Counted from the stretch's first letter, positions 52,255 through 63,860 are shown. The stretch is 64,000 nucleotides of DNA from Pseudomonadota bacterium (GCA_018242445.1 JAFEBW010000021.1:62001-126000); one strand, 5' to 3'. Notes: generated by a model not told the origin, from the sequence alone. Made by a program: numbers and translations.

Positions 52255-53205
52255 TCAGTGGCTGAACTTCACTTCATGTTCGGGAGCGGCAAAACCGACC
52301 GTGAGCGCGCCCTCGCCGATGTTCACCATGCCGGTCAGGCCCATCACCGCCTCGCCCAGGCGCACGCCTTGTTCCTCGCAGGTGCGCGCGAGCACGTCGT
52401 AGCCGGCCAGGGCGCGCAGCTTGTCCAGTTCGCCGCCGTAGCTGAGGTTGACGTAAGGCGCCATCAGGCCCTTCTTGACGCGATCGGCGGTGTAGGTGAG
52501 CAGCATGCGCGCGGCGTTGTCGAAGCCCTTGGCCTTGCCGACCGCGGCGGTGTCGTTGCGGTAGGCGCGCAGGATGGGTTTGATGTCGAGCAGGGTGCCC
52601 AGGGTGGCCTTCATCCACGTCACGCTGCGGTCGCCGCGCTTCATGGCGCGCGCGCGCAGGTATTTCACGTCGCGCGGCACGGCGTAGCCATAGGTGTTCT
52701 TGGCCAGTTCGGAGAGGCGGTCGTAGATCGGGTTGTATTCCATGTCCGCCTCGATCATGCGCACGCCTTCCAGCACGGTGATGGCCTGCCCGGCGAACAG
52801 CGTCTGGCTGTCGAGCACGCGCATCTGGAAGATGCCCTTGAGGCCTGCATCCTTGCGGATCGGGTGGTAATAGCGAAGGATTTCGCGGCTGGCGGCGACC
52901 GTGCGCTCGTAGATCGGGCTGCGCGAGGACATGATGCACATGCAGAACACGAAGTCGTAATCCAGCACCAGCTTGGTCAGGAACAGTTCGCGGATCTGCT
53001 CGACGGAGAAGGGCGTGGACTCGGCCGCGTGGCCCTGTTCGCCGAGGTGTTCGCGGTAGAAGCGAAGGCTTTCGGCGGCATTGCGCACGTCGGTGAACTC
53101 GGCGGTGCCCATGTGGATCTTGATGGGCTCCAGGATCACCTTGTGCTCGTCGAGCCACTCGCGCTGCATGTCGCAGGTTGCATCCACCACCATTCCGATA
53201 CGCAT
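52255..53205 (-). CDS. DegV-family fatty-acid-binding-like protein
   Basis: A 316-residue protein starting MRIGMVVDATCDMQREWLDE. The N-terminal VDATCD segment and the FVFCMCIMSSRSPIYE region, with ALTVGFAAPEHEV near the end, match the DegV fold, which binds fatty acids for phosphorylation by FakA in Gram-positive bacteria; the Gram-negative role is less clear. It lies between tsf and pyrH on the same strand, an unusual insertion in that group. Confidence 0.85.
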   Translation of the reverse strand: MRIGMVVDATCDMQREWLDEHKVILEPIKIHMGTAEFTDVRNAAESLRFYREHLGEQGHAAESTPFSVEQIRELFLTKLVLDYDFVFCMCIMSSRSPIYERTVAASREILRYYHPIRKDAGLKGIFQMRVLDSQTLFAGQAITVLEGVRMIEADMEYNPIYDRLSELAKNTYGYAVPRDVKYLRARAMKRGDRSVTWMKATLGTLLDIKPILRAYRNDTAAVGKAKGFDNAARMLLTYTADRVKKGLMAPYVNLSYGGELDKLRALAGYDVLARTCEEQGVRLGEAVMGLTGMVNIGEGALTVGFAAPEHEVKFSH

Positions 53206-53311
53206 GTCTTTCCCCTTGGAAAAGCCGGCCGAATCGTGCGGTCGCGGGTATTCATTTCACGAAAATAGAACTTTGTCCAGTATGCACCCGCCGGATTCGT
53301 GACGGGGAACG

Positions 53312-53339
53312 AAAAAAGGCCGCGGGGTTGTCCGCGGCC
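53312..53339 (-). terminator. Intrinsic terminator after tsf
   Basis: On the minus strand GGCCGCGG and CCGCGGCC (53339-53332 and 53325-53318) form a stem followed by TTTTTT (53317-53312). It is about 170 bp past the tsf stop and would end the rpsB-tsf transcript before the DegV gene. The rest of 53206-53507 holds no gene. Confidence 0.85.
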
Positions 53340-53507
53340 TTCCGTGTTGCATTGCAGCGATTTGCAGCGTTCAGGGGCTTGCTGCAAGAAACGGCGCTTC
53401 CCTCGAAAGTCCGGCCATGGATGGCCGGTCGCCATGTCGATCCGCCTTCGTCATGTCACGATCGCTGCCTCGTCGACGCCGATGCGAAGGTGGATCTTCG
53501 CGCCGAT

Positions 53508-54380
53508 TCAGGCCAGCCCGGCCTGCTTCATCACCTCGGCGGCGAAATCCTCTTCCTTCTTCTCCACGCCTTCGCCCACGGCCAGGCGAGTGAACCCGAC
53601 GACCTGCGCGCCGGCCTTCTTCAGCACGGCTTCGACGGTGGCGGTGGTATCCAGCACATAGGGCTGGCCGGTCAGGCACATCTCGGAGAGCACCTTGTTG
53701 ACCTTGCCGGCGATCATCTTCTCGAGGATCTCGGCGGGTTTGCCCGAATCCTTCACTTGAGCCAGCGCGATCTCCTTTTCCTTGTGCACGATCTCGGCCG
53801 GGATCTTGTCCGGCGAGGCGTAGGGCGGGTTCATCGCCGCCACATGCATCGCCAGCCCGCGCGCGAGTTCGGCATCGCCGCCGGTGAGCTCGACCAGCAC
53901 GCCGATGCGCCCGCCGTGCACGTAGGCGCCGACGGTGCCGGCGCTGTCGATGCGGGCCATGCGGCGCACCTGGATGTTCTCGCCGATCTTGGCGACCAGC
54001 CACTGACGGCCTTCCTCGACGGACTTGCCGTACGAAGTGGTCGCGGTTTTCAGTTCCTCGACATCCTTCGCATCGCTGCTCAGCGCGGTGCTGGCGACGA
54101 CGTCGGCAAAGTGGACGAAATTGGAGTCTTTGGCGACGAAATCGGTTTCCGAATTGATCTCGACCAGAACCGCCTTGCCGCCTTCCTGGGCAAGCACGAT
54201 GCGGCCCTCGGCGGCCACGCGGCCGGCCTTCTTGTCGGCCTTGGCCAGGCCCGTCACGCGCAGGTGCTCCATCGCGGCCTCGATGTCGCCGCCCTTCTCG
54301 GACAGCGCCTTCTTGCACTCCATCATGCCGGCGCCGGAGCGCTCGCGCAGTTCCTTCACCAGAGTGGCGGTGATTTCCAT
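53508..54380 (-). CDS. tsf: Elongation factor Ts
   Basis: A 290-residue protein starting [40 protein letters not shown] is the EF-Tu binding region, with [11 protein letters not shown] following. EF-Ts reloads EF-Tu with GTP during translation. It lies downstream of rpsB with a 229-bp gap containing a strong hairpin. Confidence 0.97.
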   Translation of the reverse strand: MEITATLVKELRERSGAGMMECKKALSEKGGDIEAAMEHLRVTGLAKADKKAGRVAAEGRIVLAQEGGKAVLVEINSETDFVAKDSNFVHFADVVASTALSSDAKDVEELKTATTSYGKSVEEGRQWLVAKIGENIQVRRMARIDSAGTVGAYVHGGRIGVLVELTGGDAELARGLAMHVAAMNPPYASPDKIPAEIVHKEKEIALAQVKDSGKPAEILEKMIAGKVNKVLSEMCLTGQPYVLDTTATVEAVLKKAGAQVVGFTRLAVGEGVEKKEEDFAAEVMKQAGLA

Positions 54381-54568
54381 GGTGTTACCTCGTGTGGTTG
54401 GGACGGGCGCGGAACGCGCACGTCGGAAAAAATCGTGGTCGTGGGTTGGGGCTGGCGTTGCCGGTTCTCAACAGCCGTTCTCGACGGTCAGTTCTCAGCG
54501 GCCAGTTAGTGCGATCGAACGTGATGAATCCACGACGCCATCGGCATCGCCACGTTCGATACAGGGCA

Positions 54569-54595
54569 GTGACGGGGCGTTGCTCGCCCCGTCAC
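54569..54595. repeat. Hairpin between rpsB and tsf
   Basis: GTGACGGGGCG (54569-54579), loop TTGCT, CGCCCCGTCAC (54585-54595), a perfect 11-bp stem just past the rpsB stop. No U-tract. It may slow or process the transcript so that rpsB and tsf are made at different levels. Confidence 0.65.
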
Positions 54596-54609
54596 GGCGT
54601 CATCGACGC

Positions 54610-55500
54610 TTACTCCGCGCGATCAGCGCGCGGGGGGCGCGGGCCGCCCGGGCGAGCCTTGTTCGGCGGGCGGCGGTCGCCGCGATCGTTGCGGCCGCGC
54701 TCGTTGCCGGGGCGGCGCTCGTCGCTGCCGGCGCGCTTCTTCTTGTCGTCGCCGGCCACCGGGTTGCCCTCGGCATCGAACTCGACGGCTTCTTCCTCGC
54801 TGCGGCCCACGATCGGCGCGGCGGCCTTGCCTTCCAGCACCGCGTCGGCGGCGGCGCGGGCGTACAACTGCACGGCGCGGATGGCGTCGTCGTTGCCGGG
54901 GATGGCGTAATCCACCAGCGAGGGGTCGTAGTTGGTGTCGACCACCGCCACCACCGGGATGCCGAGCTTGCGGGCTTCCTTGACCGCGATGTCCTCGTGG
55001 CCGATGTCGATCACGAACAGCGCGTCGGGCAGGCGGTCGAGCGCCTTGATGCCGCCCAGCGAGGCGTCGAGCTTCTCGCGCTCGCGGCGCAGGGTGAGCA
55101 CTTCGTGCTTGACCAGCTTCTCGAAGGTGCCGTCGGTTTCGGCCGACTCGAGCTCCTTGAGCCGCGCCACCGACTGCTTGACGGTGCGGAAGTTGGTGAG
55201 GGTGCCGCCGAGCCAGCGCTGGGTCATGAACGGCATGCCGCAACGGGTGGCTTCTTCCTTCACCGCCTCGCGCGCCGAGCGCTTGGTGCCGACGAACAGG
55301 ATCTGCCCGCGCTTCTGCGCGATCGCCGACAGGAAGTTCATCGCATCGGTGAACAGCGGGACGGTTTTTTCCAGGTTGATGATGTGGATCTTGCCGCGCG
55401 CGCCGAAGATGTACGGCGACATGCGGGGGTTCCAGTAGCGGGTCTGGTGGCCGAAGTGCACGCCGGCTTCCAGCATCTGGCGCATGGTGACTTGGGGCAT
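54610..55500 (-). CDS. rpsB: 30S ribosomal protein S2 with extended C-terminus
   Basis: A 296-residue protein starting [20 protein letters not shown]. Typical S2 sequences include [17 protein letters not shown] and [10 protein letters not shown], with the late [20 protein letters not shown]. The ordinary family length is about 240-265 residues; here an extra basic tail of about 45 residues ([18 protein letters not shown], then [16 protein letters not shown]) is added after the acidic [12 protein letters not shown] segment. It is read from the candidate promoter at 55691-55719. Confidence 0.96.
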   Translation of the reverse strand: MPQVTMRQMLEAGVHFGHQTRYWNPRMSPYIFGARGKIHIINLEKTVPLFTDAMNFLSAIAQKRGQILFVGTKRSAREAVKEEATRCGMPFMTQRWLGGTLTNFRTVKQSVARLKELESAETDGTFEKLVKHEVLTLRREREKLDASLGGIKALDRLPDALFVIDIGHEDIAVKEARKLGIPVVAVVDTNYDPSLVDYAIPGNDDAIRAVQLYARAAADAVLEGKAAAPIVGRSEEEAVEFDAEGNPVAGDDKKKRAGSDERRPGNERGRNDRGDRRPPNKARPGGPRPPRADRAE

Positions 55501-55690
55501 TGCTGATTTCCTTTGCGATGGGGAACCGGCCGCGACGATGGCGGCTTGGTGGTTCCGGGGTTGGGCTTCCGCAGACCCCGCGGCAACGACCTTCTCGCGA
55601 AGGACCCCGGTGCCGGTTGACGGACTGCGTGTGGATTCGCCGTTGACGCACGGCGTGAGCGGCATTGCGATATGCCTGCAAAGCCCTTCA

Positions 55691-55719
55691 ATGCTACACG
55701 GTTCAAGATGTGCGGGCAA
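55691..55719 (-). promoter_or_regulatory. rpsB promoter with a long leader
   Basis: On the minus strand TTGCCC (55719-55714) and TAGCAT (55696-55691) are 17 bp apart. Transcription would start near 55684, leaving a leader of about 184 nt, similar to the autoregulated rpsB leader of E. coli. The 55501-55799 spacer is thus mainly leader and divergent promoter DNA. Confidence 0.55.
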
Positions 55720-55799
55720 CAACAGGCCTCTTCCCGCACCCCATGAGCCTTGCAGCCAGGGTGCCAATCCCATGCGCGATGGCGGATAATCCCCGCCCC

Positions 55800-56594
55800 A
55801 TGCCGATCACCATCAAGACCATCGACGACATCGCGCGCATGCGCGTGGCCGGCCGGCTCGCGGCCGAAGTGCTGCAAGTCGTCGCCCCGCACGTCAAGCC
55901 CGGCGTGAGCACGGCGCAGCTCGACCGCATCTGCCACGAGCACATCGTCCGCGTGCAGCAGGCGATCCCGGCGAACGTGGGCTATCGCGGCTTCCCGGCG
56001 ACCGTGTGCACGTCGGTCAACAACGTGATCTGCCACGGCATCCCGAGCGACGCGAAGGTGCTCAAGGACGGCGACATCGTCAACATCGACGTCACCGTCA
56101 TCAAGGACGGCTGGCACGGCGACACCAGCCGCATGTACCTCGTGGGCAGCGTGCCGACCTTGGCGCGGCGGCTGGTGGATGTCACCCGCGAGGCCATGTG
56201 GCGCGGCATCCGCGCGGTGCGGCCGGGCACGACGCTGCGCGCGGTGGGCAAGGCGATCCAGCAGTACGTCGAGGCCGAGCGTTTTTCGGTGGTGCGCGAA
56301 TACTGCGGCCACGGCATCGGCAAGGTGTATCACGACGACCCGCAGGTGCTGCACTACGACTCGCCCGACCAGGATCGGATCACCCTGCGCCCGGGCATGA
56401 CCTTCACCATCGAGCCGATGGTCAACGCCGGGGCGCGCCACACGCGCCTGCTGCCGGACGGCTGGACGGTGGTGACCAAGGACCGCTCGCTGTCGGCGCA
56501 GTGGGAACACACCGTGCTGGTGACCGACACCGGCGTGGACGTGCTCACCCGCGTGCCGGGCGACGACAACGAACCGGCGCGCAACGGCTTGTGA
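55800..56594 (+). CDS. map: Methionine aminopeptidase
   Basis: A 264-residue type I enzyme starting [20 protein letters not shown]. The metal-site residues lie in [40 protein letters not shown] and [10 protein letters not shown]. It removes the initiator methionine from new proteins. It diverges from rpsB, as in many gammaproteobacteria, and its stop overlaps glnD (GTGA). Confidence 0.96.
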   Translation: MPITIKTIDDIARMRVAGRLAAEVLQVVAPHVKPGVSTAQLDRICHEHIVRVQQAIPANVGYRGFPATVCTSVNNVICHGIPSDAKVLKDGDIVNIDVTVIKDGWHGDTSRMYLVGSVPTLARRLVDVTREAMWRGIRAVRPGTTLRAVGKAIQQYVEAERFSVVREYCGHGIGKVYHDDPQVLHYDSPDQDRITLRPGMTFTIEPMVNAGARHTRLLPDGWTVVTKDRSLSAQWEHTVLVTDTGVDVLTRVPGDDNEPARNGL

Positions 56595-59200
56595 CTCCCG
56601 CGCAGGTGCCGGATCGTCCGGACGATGCGGCATGGGCGCAGGCCGCGCGCGAGCGGCTGGCGGCCGGGCAGGCCGAGCGTGCGGCGCGCTTCGATGCCGG
56701 CGAGGCGGTGGAGTCCTTGCTGGTTGCACGGGCGGCGTACGTGGATGCGGCCGTCATCGAGGCATGGTCGCGAACCTGCGCGGGAATGCCCGGGCTGCGA
56801 CTGTTCGCTACCGGCGGTTACGGGCGGCGCGAGTTGTTCCCGCATTCGGACGTGGATCTGCTGGTGCTGGCCGAGCAGGCCCCGGGTGCGGACACCGGGC
56901 GCGCGCTGTCGCGATTCTTCGCCCTGTTGTGGGATGCGCGATTGAAGACCGGGCACGCGGTGCGCACTGCCGAAGAATGCACGGCGGCGGCGGCGGGCGA
57001 TGTCACCGTCGTCACGGCCATGATGGATGCGCGGCTGCTGCACGGCGATCCGAGTGCCGTGGATTCCCTGCGCGAGGCGATCGCGCCGTCGAAGGTGTGG
57101 CCGCCGGCGGAATACTTCGACGGCAAGCGCGACGAGCAACGCCAGCGCCACGCACGCTTCCACGACACCGCCAACAACCTCGAACCCAACATCAAGGATG
57201 GCCCCGGCGGCCTGCGCGACCTGCACACCCTGCGCTGGATGGCCCGGCGCGTGCTGGGTGCGCCGGATCTGGCGGCACTGGTGGCGCTGGGGCAGCTCGG
57301 TGCCGACGAATTCGCCGCGCTGGAACGCGAATGGCGGGCGTTGGCGCGTATCCGCTTCGGCCTGCATCTGGTGGCCGGCCGCGCCGAGGAGCGGCTGCTG
57401 TTCGACCACCAGCGCACGCTGGCCACGCGCCTTGGCTACATCGACGAACGCCGCGACAACCTCGCGGTGGAGCAATTGATGCAGGGCTTCTTCCGCAGCG
57501 CCGCGGTCGTGCTGCGGATCAACGAGCGCCTGCTGCAACGCTTCGAGGAACAACTCGAGGGCGGCGTGGCGCCCGTGGCGCTGGGTTCGTCGGAAACGGA
57601 TCGAGGCTTCGTGTCGCTGCATGGGTATCTTGCCTTCGGGTCGAGCGGGGCGGTCGATGCGCCGGCGTGCCTGCGCCTGTTCGCGGCATGGGCGGCGCAC
57701 CCGGAATTGCGCGGGCTGCACTCGGAAAGCGCGCGCAGGCTTGCCGAAGCCCTGCCGCGGTTCCCGGCCCATGCCGACGCATCCCCGGAACTGCGCGGCC
57801 TGTTCATGGCCTTGATGCGCCGTGCCGATGCGGTCGGCACACTGGCGCGCATGGCGCGGCTGGGCGTGCTGGCGCGTTACCTGCCGGCATTCGGGCAGGT
57901 TTCCGGGCGCATGCAGTACGACCTGTTCCATGTGTTCACCGTGGATCAGCACACCCTGGCCGTGCTGCAGCACATGCACGGATTTTCCGCCGGCGCCAAT
58001 GGCGAGCGTTTCTCGCAAGCCCATGCCGTGTGGCGGGGCCTGCGCAAACCCGAGTTGCTGCTGCTGGCCGGCTTGTTCCACGACATCGCCAAGGGCCGCG
58101 GCGGCAGCCATTCCGAATTGGGCGCGGAGGATGCGCGCGCATTCTGTCGGGCCCACGGTTTGCCGGAGGTCGATACCGACCTTGTCGCGTGGCTGGTGCG
58201 CGAGCACCTGACCATGTCGCTCACCGGTCAGAAGCAGGACATTTCCGACCCCGACGTCATCAACCGCTTCGCCTTGCGGGTGGCCGATCGCGAGCGCCTC
58301 GACCACCTGTATCTGCTGACCTGCGCGGACATCGCCGGCACCAGCCCGAAATTGTGGAATGCATGGAAGGATCGCCTGTTCGCCGACTTGTACACGGCCA
58401 CGCGCTTCGCCCTGCGGCGCGGGCTTGAACACCCCGTGCACGCCGCCGAGCGCATCGCCGAGACCCGCGCGCAGGCATTGGTGCTGCTGTGCGAGGAGGG
58501 CGTGGAGGATGCCGCGATCGAACGCGCTTGGCGCGCGTTGCCCGACGACGTGTTCCTGCGCTATCGCGCCCCGCAGGTCGCGTGGCAGACGGCCGCCATC
58601 CTCGCGCATGCCGAGGAGGATGCGGATCTGGTCGCGGTGCGCGGCATCGGCGATGCGGGCTTGCTGGAGGTGTTCGTGTACGCGGCCGACCGCGATGGCC
58701 TGTTCGCCGCGGCGGTGGCCACGTTCGATCGCCTCGGCCTGGGCGTGCAGCAGGCGCGGGCGCTGGCCACCGGCGACGGGCGCGTGTTCGACAGTTTCCA
58801 GGTGCTGCCGGTGCAGCCCGGGCGCATGCCCACGACGAAGGACGTTGCCCGCGCGTTGCGCGAGGCCTTGCGGCACCCCGATGCGGCCAGACCTTCGCGG
58901 CGCACGCTGCCGCGCACCTTGCGGCATTTCGCGATCGAGCCGAGGGTGGAATTTGCCGATGCCGGCGGTTTCACCCGCATGACCCTCGTCGCCGGCGACC
59001 GCCCCGGGCTGCTCGCGGCGGTCGCGCAGGTGCTGCGCGAAGCCGGCTTGCGCGTGCATGATGCGCGCATCGCGACCTTCGGCGAACGCGTCGAGGATTT
59101 CTTCATCCTCGGCGACAACGCGGACCGCGCCCTCGACGAAACCACCCGACAATCCCTGCGCGCGGCCTTGATCGCGCGCCTCGACGGAGGCCACGCTTGA
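56591..59200 (+). CDS. glnD: PII uridylyltransferase / uridylyl-removing enzyme
   Basis: An 869-residue enzyme with GTG start ([20 protein letters not shown]). The nucleotidyltransferase motif [20 protein letters not shown] starts near residue 74; an HD domain follows ([20 protein letters not shown]), then two ACT domains at the C-terminus ([20 protein letters not shown]). It uridylylates or de-uridylylates PII proteins in response to glutamine. It overlaps map and dapD by 4 nt. Confidence 0.96.
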   Translation: MTPAQVPDRPDDAAWAQAARERLAAGQAERAARFDAGEAVESLLVARAAYVDAAVIEAWSRTCAGMPGLRLFATGGYGRRELFPHSDVDLLVLAEQAPGADTGRALSRFFALLWDARLKTGHAVRTAEECTAAAAGDVTVVTAMMDARLLHGDPSAVDSLREAIAPSKVWPPAEYFDGKRDEQRQRHARFHDTANNLEPNIKDGPGGLRDLHTLRWMARRVLGAPDLAALVALGQLGADEFAALEREWRALARIRFGLHLVAGRAEERLLFDHQRTLATRLGYIDERRDNLAVEQLMQGFFRSAAVVLRINERLLQRFEEQLEGGVAPVALGSSETDRGFVSLHGYLAFGSSGAVDAPACLRLFAAWAAHPELRGLHSESARRLAEALPRFPAHADASPELRGLFMALMRRADAVGTLARMARLGVLARYLPAFGQVSGRMQYDLFHVFTVDQHTLAVLQHMHGFSAGANGERFSQAHAVWRGLRKPELLLLAGLFHDIAKGRGGSHSELGAEDARAFCRAHGLPEVDTDLVAWLVREHLTMSLTGQKQDISDPDVINRFALRVADRERLDHLYLLTCADIAGTSPKLWNAWKDRLFADLYTATRFALRRGLEHPVHAAERIAETRAQALVLLCEEGVEDAAIERAWRALPDDVFLRYRAPQVAWQTAAILAHAEEDADLVAVRGIGDAGLLEVFVYAADRDGLFAAAVATFDRLGLGVQQARALATGDGRVFDSFQVLPVQPGRMPTTKDVARALREALRHPDAARPSRRTLPRTLRHFAIEPRVEFADAGGFTRMTLVAGDRPGLLAAVAQVLREAGLRVHDARIATFGERVEDFFILGDNADRALDETTRQSLRAALIARLDGGHA

Positions 59201-60024
59201 ACCTGCCGCTGCAGCAAACCATCGAAGATGCCTGGGAGCGCCGCACCGCGTTGACGGCATCGGAGCTTGCCTCCCTGCAACCCGCCATCGAGGACGTGCT
59301 GTCCCGGCTGGAAGCAGGCGAGGTGCGCGTGGCCGAACCGCGCGACGGCGGCTGGCATGTCCATCAGTGGATCAAAAAAGCGGTGCTGCTGTATTTCCGC
59401 GCCAGCCCGAACGTGGTGCAGGACGCCGCACCCGCGCCGTTCTGGGACAAGGTGCCGCAGCGCTTTGCCGGTTTCGACGAAGCCGCTTTCCGTGCGCTGG
59501 GCGCGCGCGTGGTGCCCGGCGCGGTGGTGCGGCGCGGCGCGCACATCGGCAAGGATGTCGTGCTGATGCCGAGCTTCGTCAACATCGGCGCGCATGTGGG
59601 TGCCGGCACGATGGTGGACACCTGGGCCACGGTCGGCTCCTGCGCGCAGATCGGTGCGCGTTGCCATCTGTCCGGCGGCGTGGGCATCGGCGGCGTGCTC
59701 GAACCGCTGCAGGCCGCGCCGACCATCATCGAGGACGACTGCTTCGTCGGCGCGCGCTCGGAGGTGGTCGAGGGCGTGATCGTCGAACGCGGCAGCGTGA
59801 TCGGCATGGGCGTGTTCCTCGGCCAGAGCACGCGCATCTACGACCGCGCGACGAAGACGATCAGCTACGGCCGCATCCCCGCCGGCAGCGTGGTGGTGTC
59901 CGGTTCGCTGCCGGCGGCCGATGGCTCGCACTCGCTATACTGCGCGGTGATCGTCAAGCAGGTGGATGAGAAGACGCGATCCAAGACTTCGGTGAATGAG
60001 CTGTTGCGAGCGGGGGTGGAATGA
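59197..60024 (+). CDS. dapD: Tetrahydrodipicolinate N-succinyltransferase
   Basis: A 275-residue protein with a TTG start ([20 protein letters not shown] if read as methionine). The left-handed beta-helix hexapeptide repeats are clear ([20 protein letters not shown], then [20 protein letters not shown]). It transfers succinyl from succinyl-CoA to tetrahydrodipicolinate in lysine and diaminopimelate synthesis. The DapE enzyme of the same pathway follows three genes later. Confidence 0.96.
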   Translation: MNLPLQQTIEDAWERRTALTASELASLQPAIEDVLSRLEAGEVRVAEPRDGGWHVHQWIKKAVLLYFRASPNVVQDAAPAPFWDKVPQRFAGFDEAAFRALGARVVPGAVVRRGAHIGKDVVLMPSFVNIGAHVGAGTMVDTWATVGSCAQIGARCHLSGGVGIGGVLEPLQAAPTIIEDDCFVGARSEVVEGVIVERGSVIGMGVFLGQSTRIYDRATKTISYGRIPAGSVVVSGSLPAADGSHSLYCAVIVKQVDEKTRSKTSVNELLRAGVE

Positions 60025-60040
60025 AACGCGGAAGTTGCTC

Positions 60041-60517
60041 ATGAACGTTATTTCTTCTCAAGGCACGTTCCTGGGAAAGTTTTTAGTGCCTGTGGTTTGG
60101 ATTGGTGGAGGCGTCGCCATGCTTGTCGTCCTGGTCGGTCAAGCATGGCGACACGACTCTCGCTTCAGCCCCGTGCCGATGATCGGTTTGTTGGGGATAC
60201 TCGCTTTCGGGGTTCACCTCATGCGTAAAACCCTGTGGGATCTGATGGATCGCGTCGAGGATTACGGCGAGTATCTTCTCGTGCGCCGAGGAAGCGTCGA
60301 GGATCGAATCTCCATCACCGACATCATGAACGTCAGCATGAGTTACAACCAAAGCCCTGCCCGTATCGCCTTGCGCTTGCGCAAACCGTGCCGACTGGGG
60401 GATGAGATTGCGTTCATCCCGACCGGCTTTTGGGGTCCGACGCGCGCGTTTGCCCGCAATCCCATCGCCGAGGATCTCATTGCACGTGTGGATCTCATTC
60501 GGCAGGAGGCACGATGA
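60041..60517 (+). CDS. Small membrane protein, unknown
   Basis: A 158-residue protein starting [20 protein letters not shown]. Two membrane helices ([17 protein letters not shown] and [15 protein letters not shown]) precede a cytoplasmic beta-rich part ([20 protein letters not shown]), like a small PH-type domain. It lies between dapD and the ArsC-like gene, overlapping the latter by 4 nt. Unrecognised family. Confidence 0.7.
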   Translation: MNVISSQGTFLGKFLVPVVWIGGGVAMLVVLVGQAWRHDSRFSPVPMIGLLGILAFGVHLMRKTLWDLMDRVEDYGEYLLVRRGSVEDRISITDIMNVSMSYNQSPARIALRLRKPCRLGDEIAFIPTGFWGPTRAFARNPIAEDLIARVDLIRQEAR

Positions 60518-60873
60518 CCACCCTCTACGGCCTTGCCAACTGCGACACATGCAAGAAGGCGCGCAACTGGCTGACTCGCTTCGGCATCGCGCACGCTTTC
60601 ATCGACTACCGCGCGCAGCGGCAGAATGCGGCGACGCTGGCTGGGTGGGCGAAGCAGGCTGGCAGCTTCGATGCGCTGGTCAACAAGTCTTCGACGACAT
60701 GGCGGCAACTCCCGCCCAACCGCAAAACGCCAGGCTCCGATCCGGAATGGCAGTTGCTGCTCAAGGAATATCCGCAATTGATCCGCCGCCCAGTGCTGGT
60801 CGTCGACGATGGGGTGATGACGCAGGGCTTTTCGGACAACGCCTACAAACTCCGCTTCGGTATCGGCAAGTGA
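60514..60873 (+). CDS. ArsC/Spx-family reductase-like protein (YffB type)
   Basis: A 119-residue protein starting [20 protein letters not shown]. The NCDTCKKA motif has the CxxC of the YffB/ArsC thioredoxin-fold group. In E. coli yffB is also next to dapE. It is probably glutathione-dependent; arsenate reduction is not proven for this subgroup. Overlaps the dapE GTG start. Confidence 0.85.
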   Translation: MTTLYGLANCDTCKKARNWLTRFGIAHAFIDYRAQRQNAATLAGWAKQAGSFDALVNKSSTTWRQLPPNRKTPGSDPEWQLLLKEYPQLIRRPVLVVDDGVMTQGFSDNAYKLRFGIGK

Positions 60874-62033
60874 ACGATGTTCTCGCGCTGACGCAGAAAT
60901 TGATCCGTCGACGATCCGTCACGCCCGATGATGCGGGCTGTCAGTCACTGATCGCGCAGCGATTGGCGCAAGCGGGCTTTCGCTGCGAACCGATCGACTT
61001 CGGCGCGGTGAAGAACCTCTGGGCCACGCATGGGCAAGGAAGTCCTGTGCTGTGCTTCCTTGGGCATACCGACGTGGTGCCGTCGGGGCCGCGCGAGGCC
61101 TGGGCCAGCGATCCGTTCGTGCCCGAAGTGCGCGCTGGCGTACTGTACGGGCGCGGCGCGGCCGACATGAAAAGCGGCGTGGCGGCGATGGCGTGCGCGC
61201 TGGAAACCTTCGTCGCCGCGCATCCGCAGCATCCGGGCACGCTCGCGCTGTTGCTCACGTCGGATGAAGAAGGCGATGCCATCGACGGCGTGCGTCGCGT
61301 GGCCGAACTCTTCCGTGCGCGCGGGCAGCGCATCGATTACTGCATCACCGGCGAGCCTTCGTCGATGCAGACACTCGGCGACCTGATCCGCGTCGGTCGC
61401 CGCGGCACGCTCACCGGCAGCTTGACGGTGCACGGCGTGCAGGGGCATGTCGCGTACCCCGAGCGCGCCCGCAATCCCATCCATGAAGCGCTGCCGGCAT
61501 TGGCCGAGCTGGCCGCGCGGCGCTGGGACGAAGGTTATCCGCTGGATGCGGCAAACCCCGGCGCGGAGGGCGACTTCCCGCCCAGCAGCCTGCAAATCTC
61601 CAACGTCCATGCCGGCACCGGCGCCAACAACGTCATTCCAGGCACCTGCGAGGTCGTCTTCAACTTCCGCTACAACCCGCACTGGAGCGCGCAGCGACTG
61701 GAAGCCGAGGTGCATGCGCTGCTGGATCGCTACGGGCTGCACTACGACCTGCGCTGGCACCGCGGCGGCGAGCCCTTCCTCACCGCCGATGGCCGCTTGC
61801 GTGCCGTCGTGCGCACGGTGCTGCGCGAACACTGCGGTGCGGCCCCGGTGGAAAGCACCGGCGGCGGCACCTCGGATGCGCGCTTCATCGCCCCGCTGGG
61901 CGCGGAAGTCGTCGAGTTCGGGCCGATCAATGCCTCGATCCACAAGGTCGATGAGCATGTGTCGGTGGCCGACCTCGAACGCTTGCCGGCGATCTTCCGC
62001 GCGATCGCCGAGGGCTTGTTGCTGCGCACCTGA
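60870..62033 (+). CDS. dapE: Succinyl-diaminopimelate desuccinylase
   Basis: A 387-residue M20 metallopeptidase with GTG start ([20 protein letters not shown]). The zinc ligands and catalytic residues lie in [33 protein letters not shown] and CITGEPSS. It removes succinate from N-succinyl-LL-diaminopimelate for lysine and cell-wall synthesis. Confidence 0.96.
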   Translation: MNDVLALTQKLIRRRSVTPDDAGCQSLIAQRLAQAGFRCEPIDFGAVKNLWATHGQGSPVLCFLGHTDVVPSGPREAWASDPFVPEVRAGVLYGRGAADMKSGVAAMACALETFVAAHPQHPGTLALLLTSDEEGDAIDGVRRVAELFRARGQRIDYCITGEPSSMQTLGDLIRVGRRGTLTGSLTVHGVQGHVAYPERARNPIHEALPALAELAARRWDEGYPLDAANPGAEGDFPPSSLQISNVHAGTGANNVIPGTCEVVFNFRYNPHWSAQRLEAEVHALLDRYGLHYDLRWHRGGEPFLTADGRLRAVVRTVLREHCGAAPVESTGGGTSDARFIAPLGAEVVEFGPINASIHKVDEHVSVADLERLPAIFRAIAEGLLLRT

Positions 62034-62087
62034 GGCCGTGGCGTCGCGCATCGCATCGTGCGCAACGCCATGGATCCGATCGCGCCA

Positions 62088-63779
62088 TCACGGCATGAAG
62101 TGTTGAGCAGGGGCTCCCGACGAGGGTGCGCTCCTGTGGATGGCCGCGTCGCGACGCTGGATCACCTGCGCGAGGTTGGCGGACACCTTCTGCAGCAAGG
62201 CCGCCGAAGGCGGCTGCGCCGGTGCCGGTTGGGCCATCGTCGTGGGTGTGCGGGTCATCAGGCTCAGCATGAACGAGGCCACCGTCTGCGGCGCCGAAAA
62301 CACGTCGGTGCGGTTGTTGAGGTTGCCGTTGTTGGTCATCACGAAGAAGGGTTCGGTGACGTTGCCGATGCTGGTCAGGCCCTGGTAATCGCCGAGGAAC
62401 AGGCCCTTCGCGTTCGGCGCGATGTTCAGGTCGAACGGTGGAGTGACCGCGTTCTCGGTCCAGTGCGTGGCGTCGGTCGAGCCGGTGAGCCAGAGAACGG
62501 TCGGCAAGGTGCCGTTGTTCGCCGTGTCGTAGCGGAAGTCGTAATAGGCGACGGCGATCGTGCCGTCGGGGCGCACATGGATGCTCGGCTCGAAGGCTTC
62601 GGCCGGATCGGTGGGATTGATGTCCGCAGGGGCCGTCCACGTCGATCCGCCGTCGGTGGACCAGCTCAGCGCGATGGCGTCGTGCGCGCCATTGGTGAAG
62701 CGCCCGTCCGCCCAGGTGACGAACAAGGCGCCGTTGGGTGCCGCCGCCATTTGCGGCAGGTCCGAGCCATCGCGCACGGCCGCGCCGGTGAAAGGATCGG
62801 TCGCGCCGACCGTCAGCAGGTCGGCGATCTTGACCGGCGCGGTCCAGGTCGCGCCCTGGTCGCTCGAGCGGGCGATCAGGGCCTCGGCGGATTGCTGGTT
62901 GTTGGGCAGGTAGTTGATCTGGGTGAACAGATCCACCAGCGTGCCGTTGGGCAATACGACGATCTCGTTGCCGATGGTTTGCGCATTGACGCCGGGGTCG
63001 TAGATCGTGGTCGGCGCTTGCCACGTCACCCCGGCATCGCTGCTGCGGGCGAAGGTGGCCGGCGCCTGATTGGTATTGGTCGGGCCGCGATCCCACACCG
63101 CATAGACCATGTTTTGATTGGTCGGGTCGGCGGTGATCGCATCCTTGTCGTTGGTGAACGTTGCGCCATCGACGATGAGGGTGCTGGGGTTCTGCCACGT
63201 CCTGCCGCCATCCAGCGAGCGCGCGGCTAGGATCGCGCTGTTGGTGCCGCCGGGAACGGCCGCGCCGAACGACAGCCCGGAGGCGAACACGATGCCGGTC
63301 GGGCCGATGCTGACCCATGGATCGGAAGCCAGCGGATACGCGCCGCCATTGGCCGCGGTGCCGCCGCCGCACAGCGACATCGGCAGCGGCGTGCGCGCCC
63401 AGGTTTTGCCGCCATCGAAACTGGCCGCGCTCATCAGCCCGCGCGAGCCGCCGCCCGACCAGCGATCCTGCTGCCAGACGCCTACGAGGTGATTCATGTT
63501 GAGCGGATCGACCGCCACGTACGGCTCGACCTTGGAGTTGATGTACAGCGTGCCGTTCGACGGGTTGCCGTCGCAGCCATTGACGAAGGGCGTGGGGCCC
63601 GACACGAGGTACAGCGGATTGGTGACCGGTGGCGGTGGTGGCGGTGGGGGAGGCGGCGTGCCGCCGCCATCGCCGATGCCGACCGATACCCCGCCGCCAC
63701 CGCAGCCCGACAAGGCGACGACGGTCAGCGCGATGAGGCTACCCAGCAGGGATCGTGAAAGCGGTTTTGAGGTGCGCAT
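62088..63779 (-). CDS. Lipoprotein with BNR/Asp-box repeats, sialidase-like propeller
   Basis: A 563-residue protein with lipoprotein signal (MRTSKPLSRSLLGSLIALTV to LSGC) and a polyproline spacer (about residues 41-51). At least five Asp boxes follow: SFDGGKTW, SLDGGRTW, SSDAGVTW, SSDQGATW and STDGGSTW, marking a six-bladed beta-propeller as in sialidases and BNR-repeat glycosidases. No catalytic sialidase residues were identified, so activity is open. Probably an outer-membrane or periplasmic lipoprotein. Convergent with dapE. Confidence 0.85.
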   Translation of the reverse strand: MRTSKPLSRSLLGSLIALTVVALSGCGGGGVSVGIGDGGGTPPPPPPPPPPVTNPLYLVSGPTPFVNGCDGNPSNGTLYINSKVEPYVAVDPLNMNHLVGVWQQDRWSGGGSRGLMSAASFDGGKTWARTPLPMSLCGGGTAANGGAYPLASDPWVSIGPTGIVFASGLSFGAAVPGGTNSAILAARSLDGGRTWQNPSTLIVDGATFTNDKDAITADPTNQNMVYAVWDRGPTNTNQAPATFARSSDAGVTWQAPTTIYDPGVNAQTIGNEIVVLPNGTLVDLFTQINYLPNNQQSAEALIARSSDQGATWTAPVKIADLLTVGATDPFTGAAVRDGSDLPQMAAAPNGALFVTWADGRFTNGAHDAIALSWSTDGGSTWTAPADINPTDPAEAFEPSIHVRPDGTIAVAYYDFRYDTANNGTLPTVLWLTGSTDATHWTENAVTPPFDLNIAPNAKGLFLGDYQGLTSIGNVTEPFFVMTNNGNLNNRTDVFSAPQTVASFMLSLMTRTPTTMAQPAPAQPPSAALLQKVSANLAQVIQRRDAAIHRSAPSSGAPAQHFMP

Positions 63780-63860
63780 GGGCGGCTCCGATTCGTGGGT
63801 CGGGAAGACAGCGAGGCTATCCGATCATCCATCGATGTGCCCAATGCGCGATCCGCCCGT

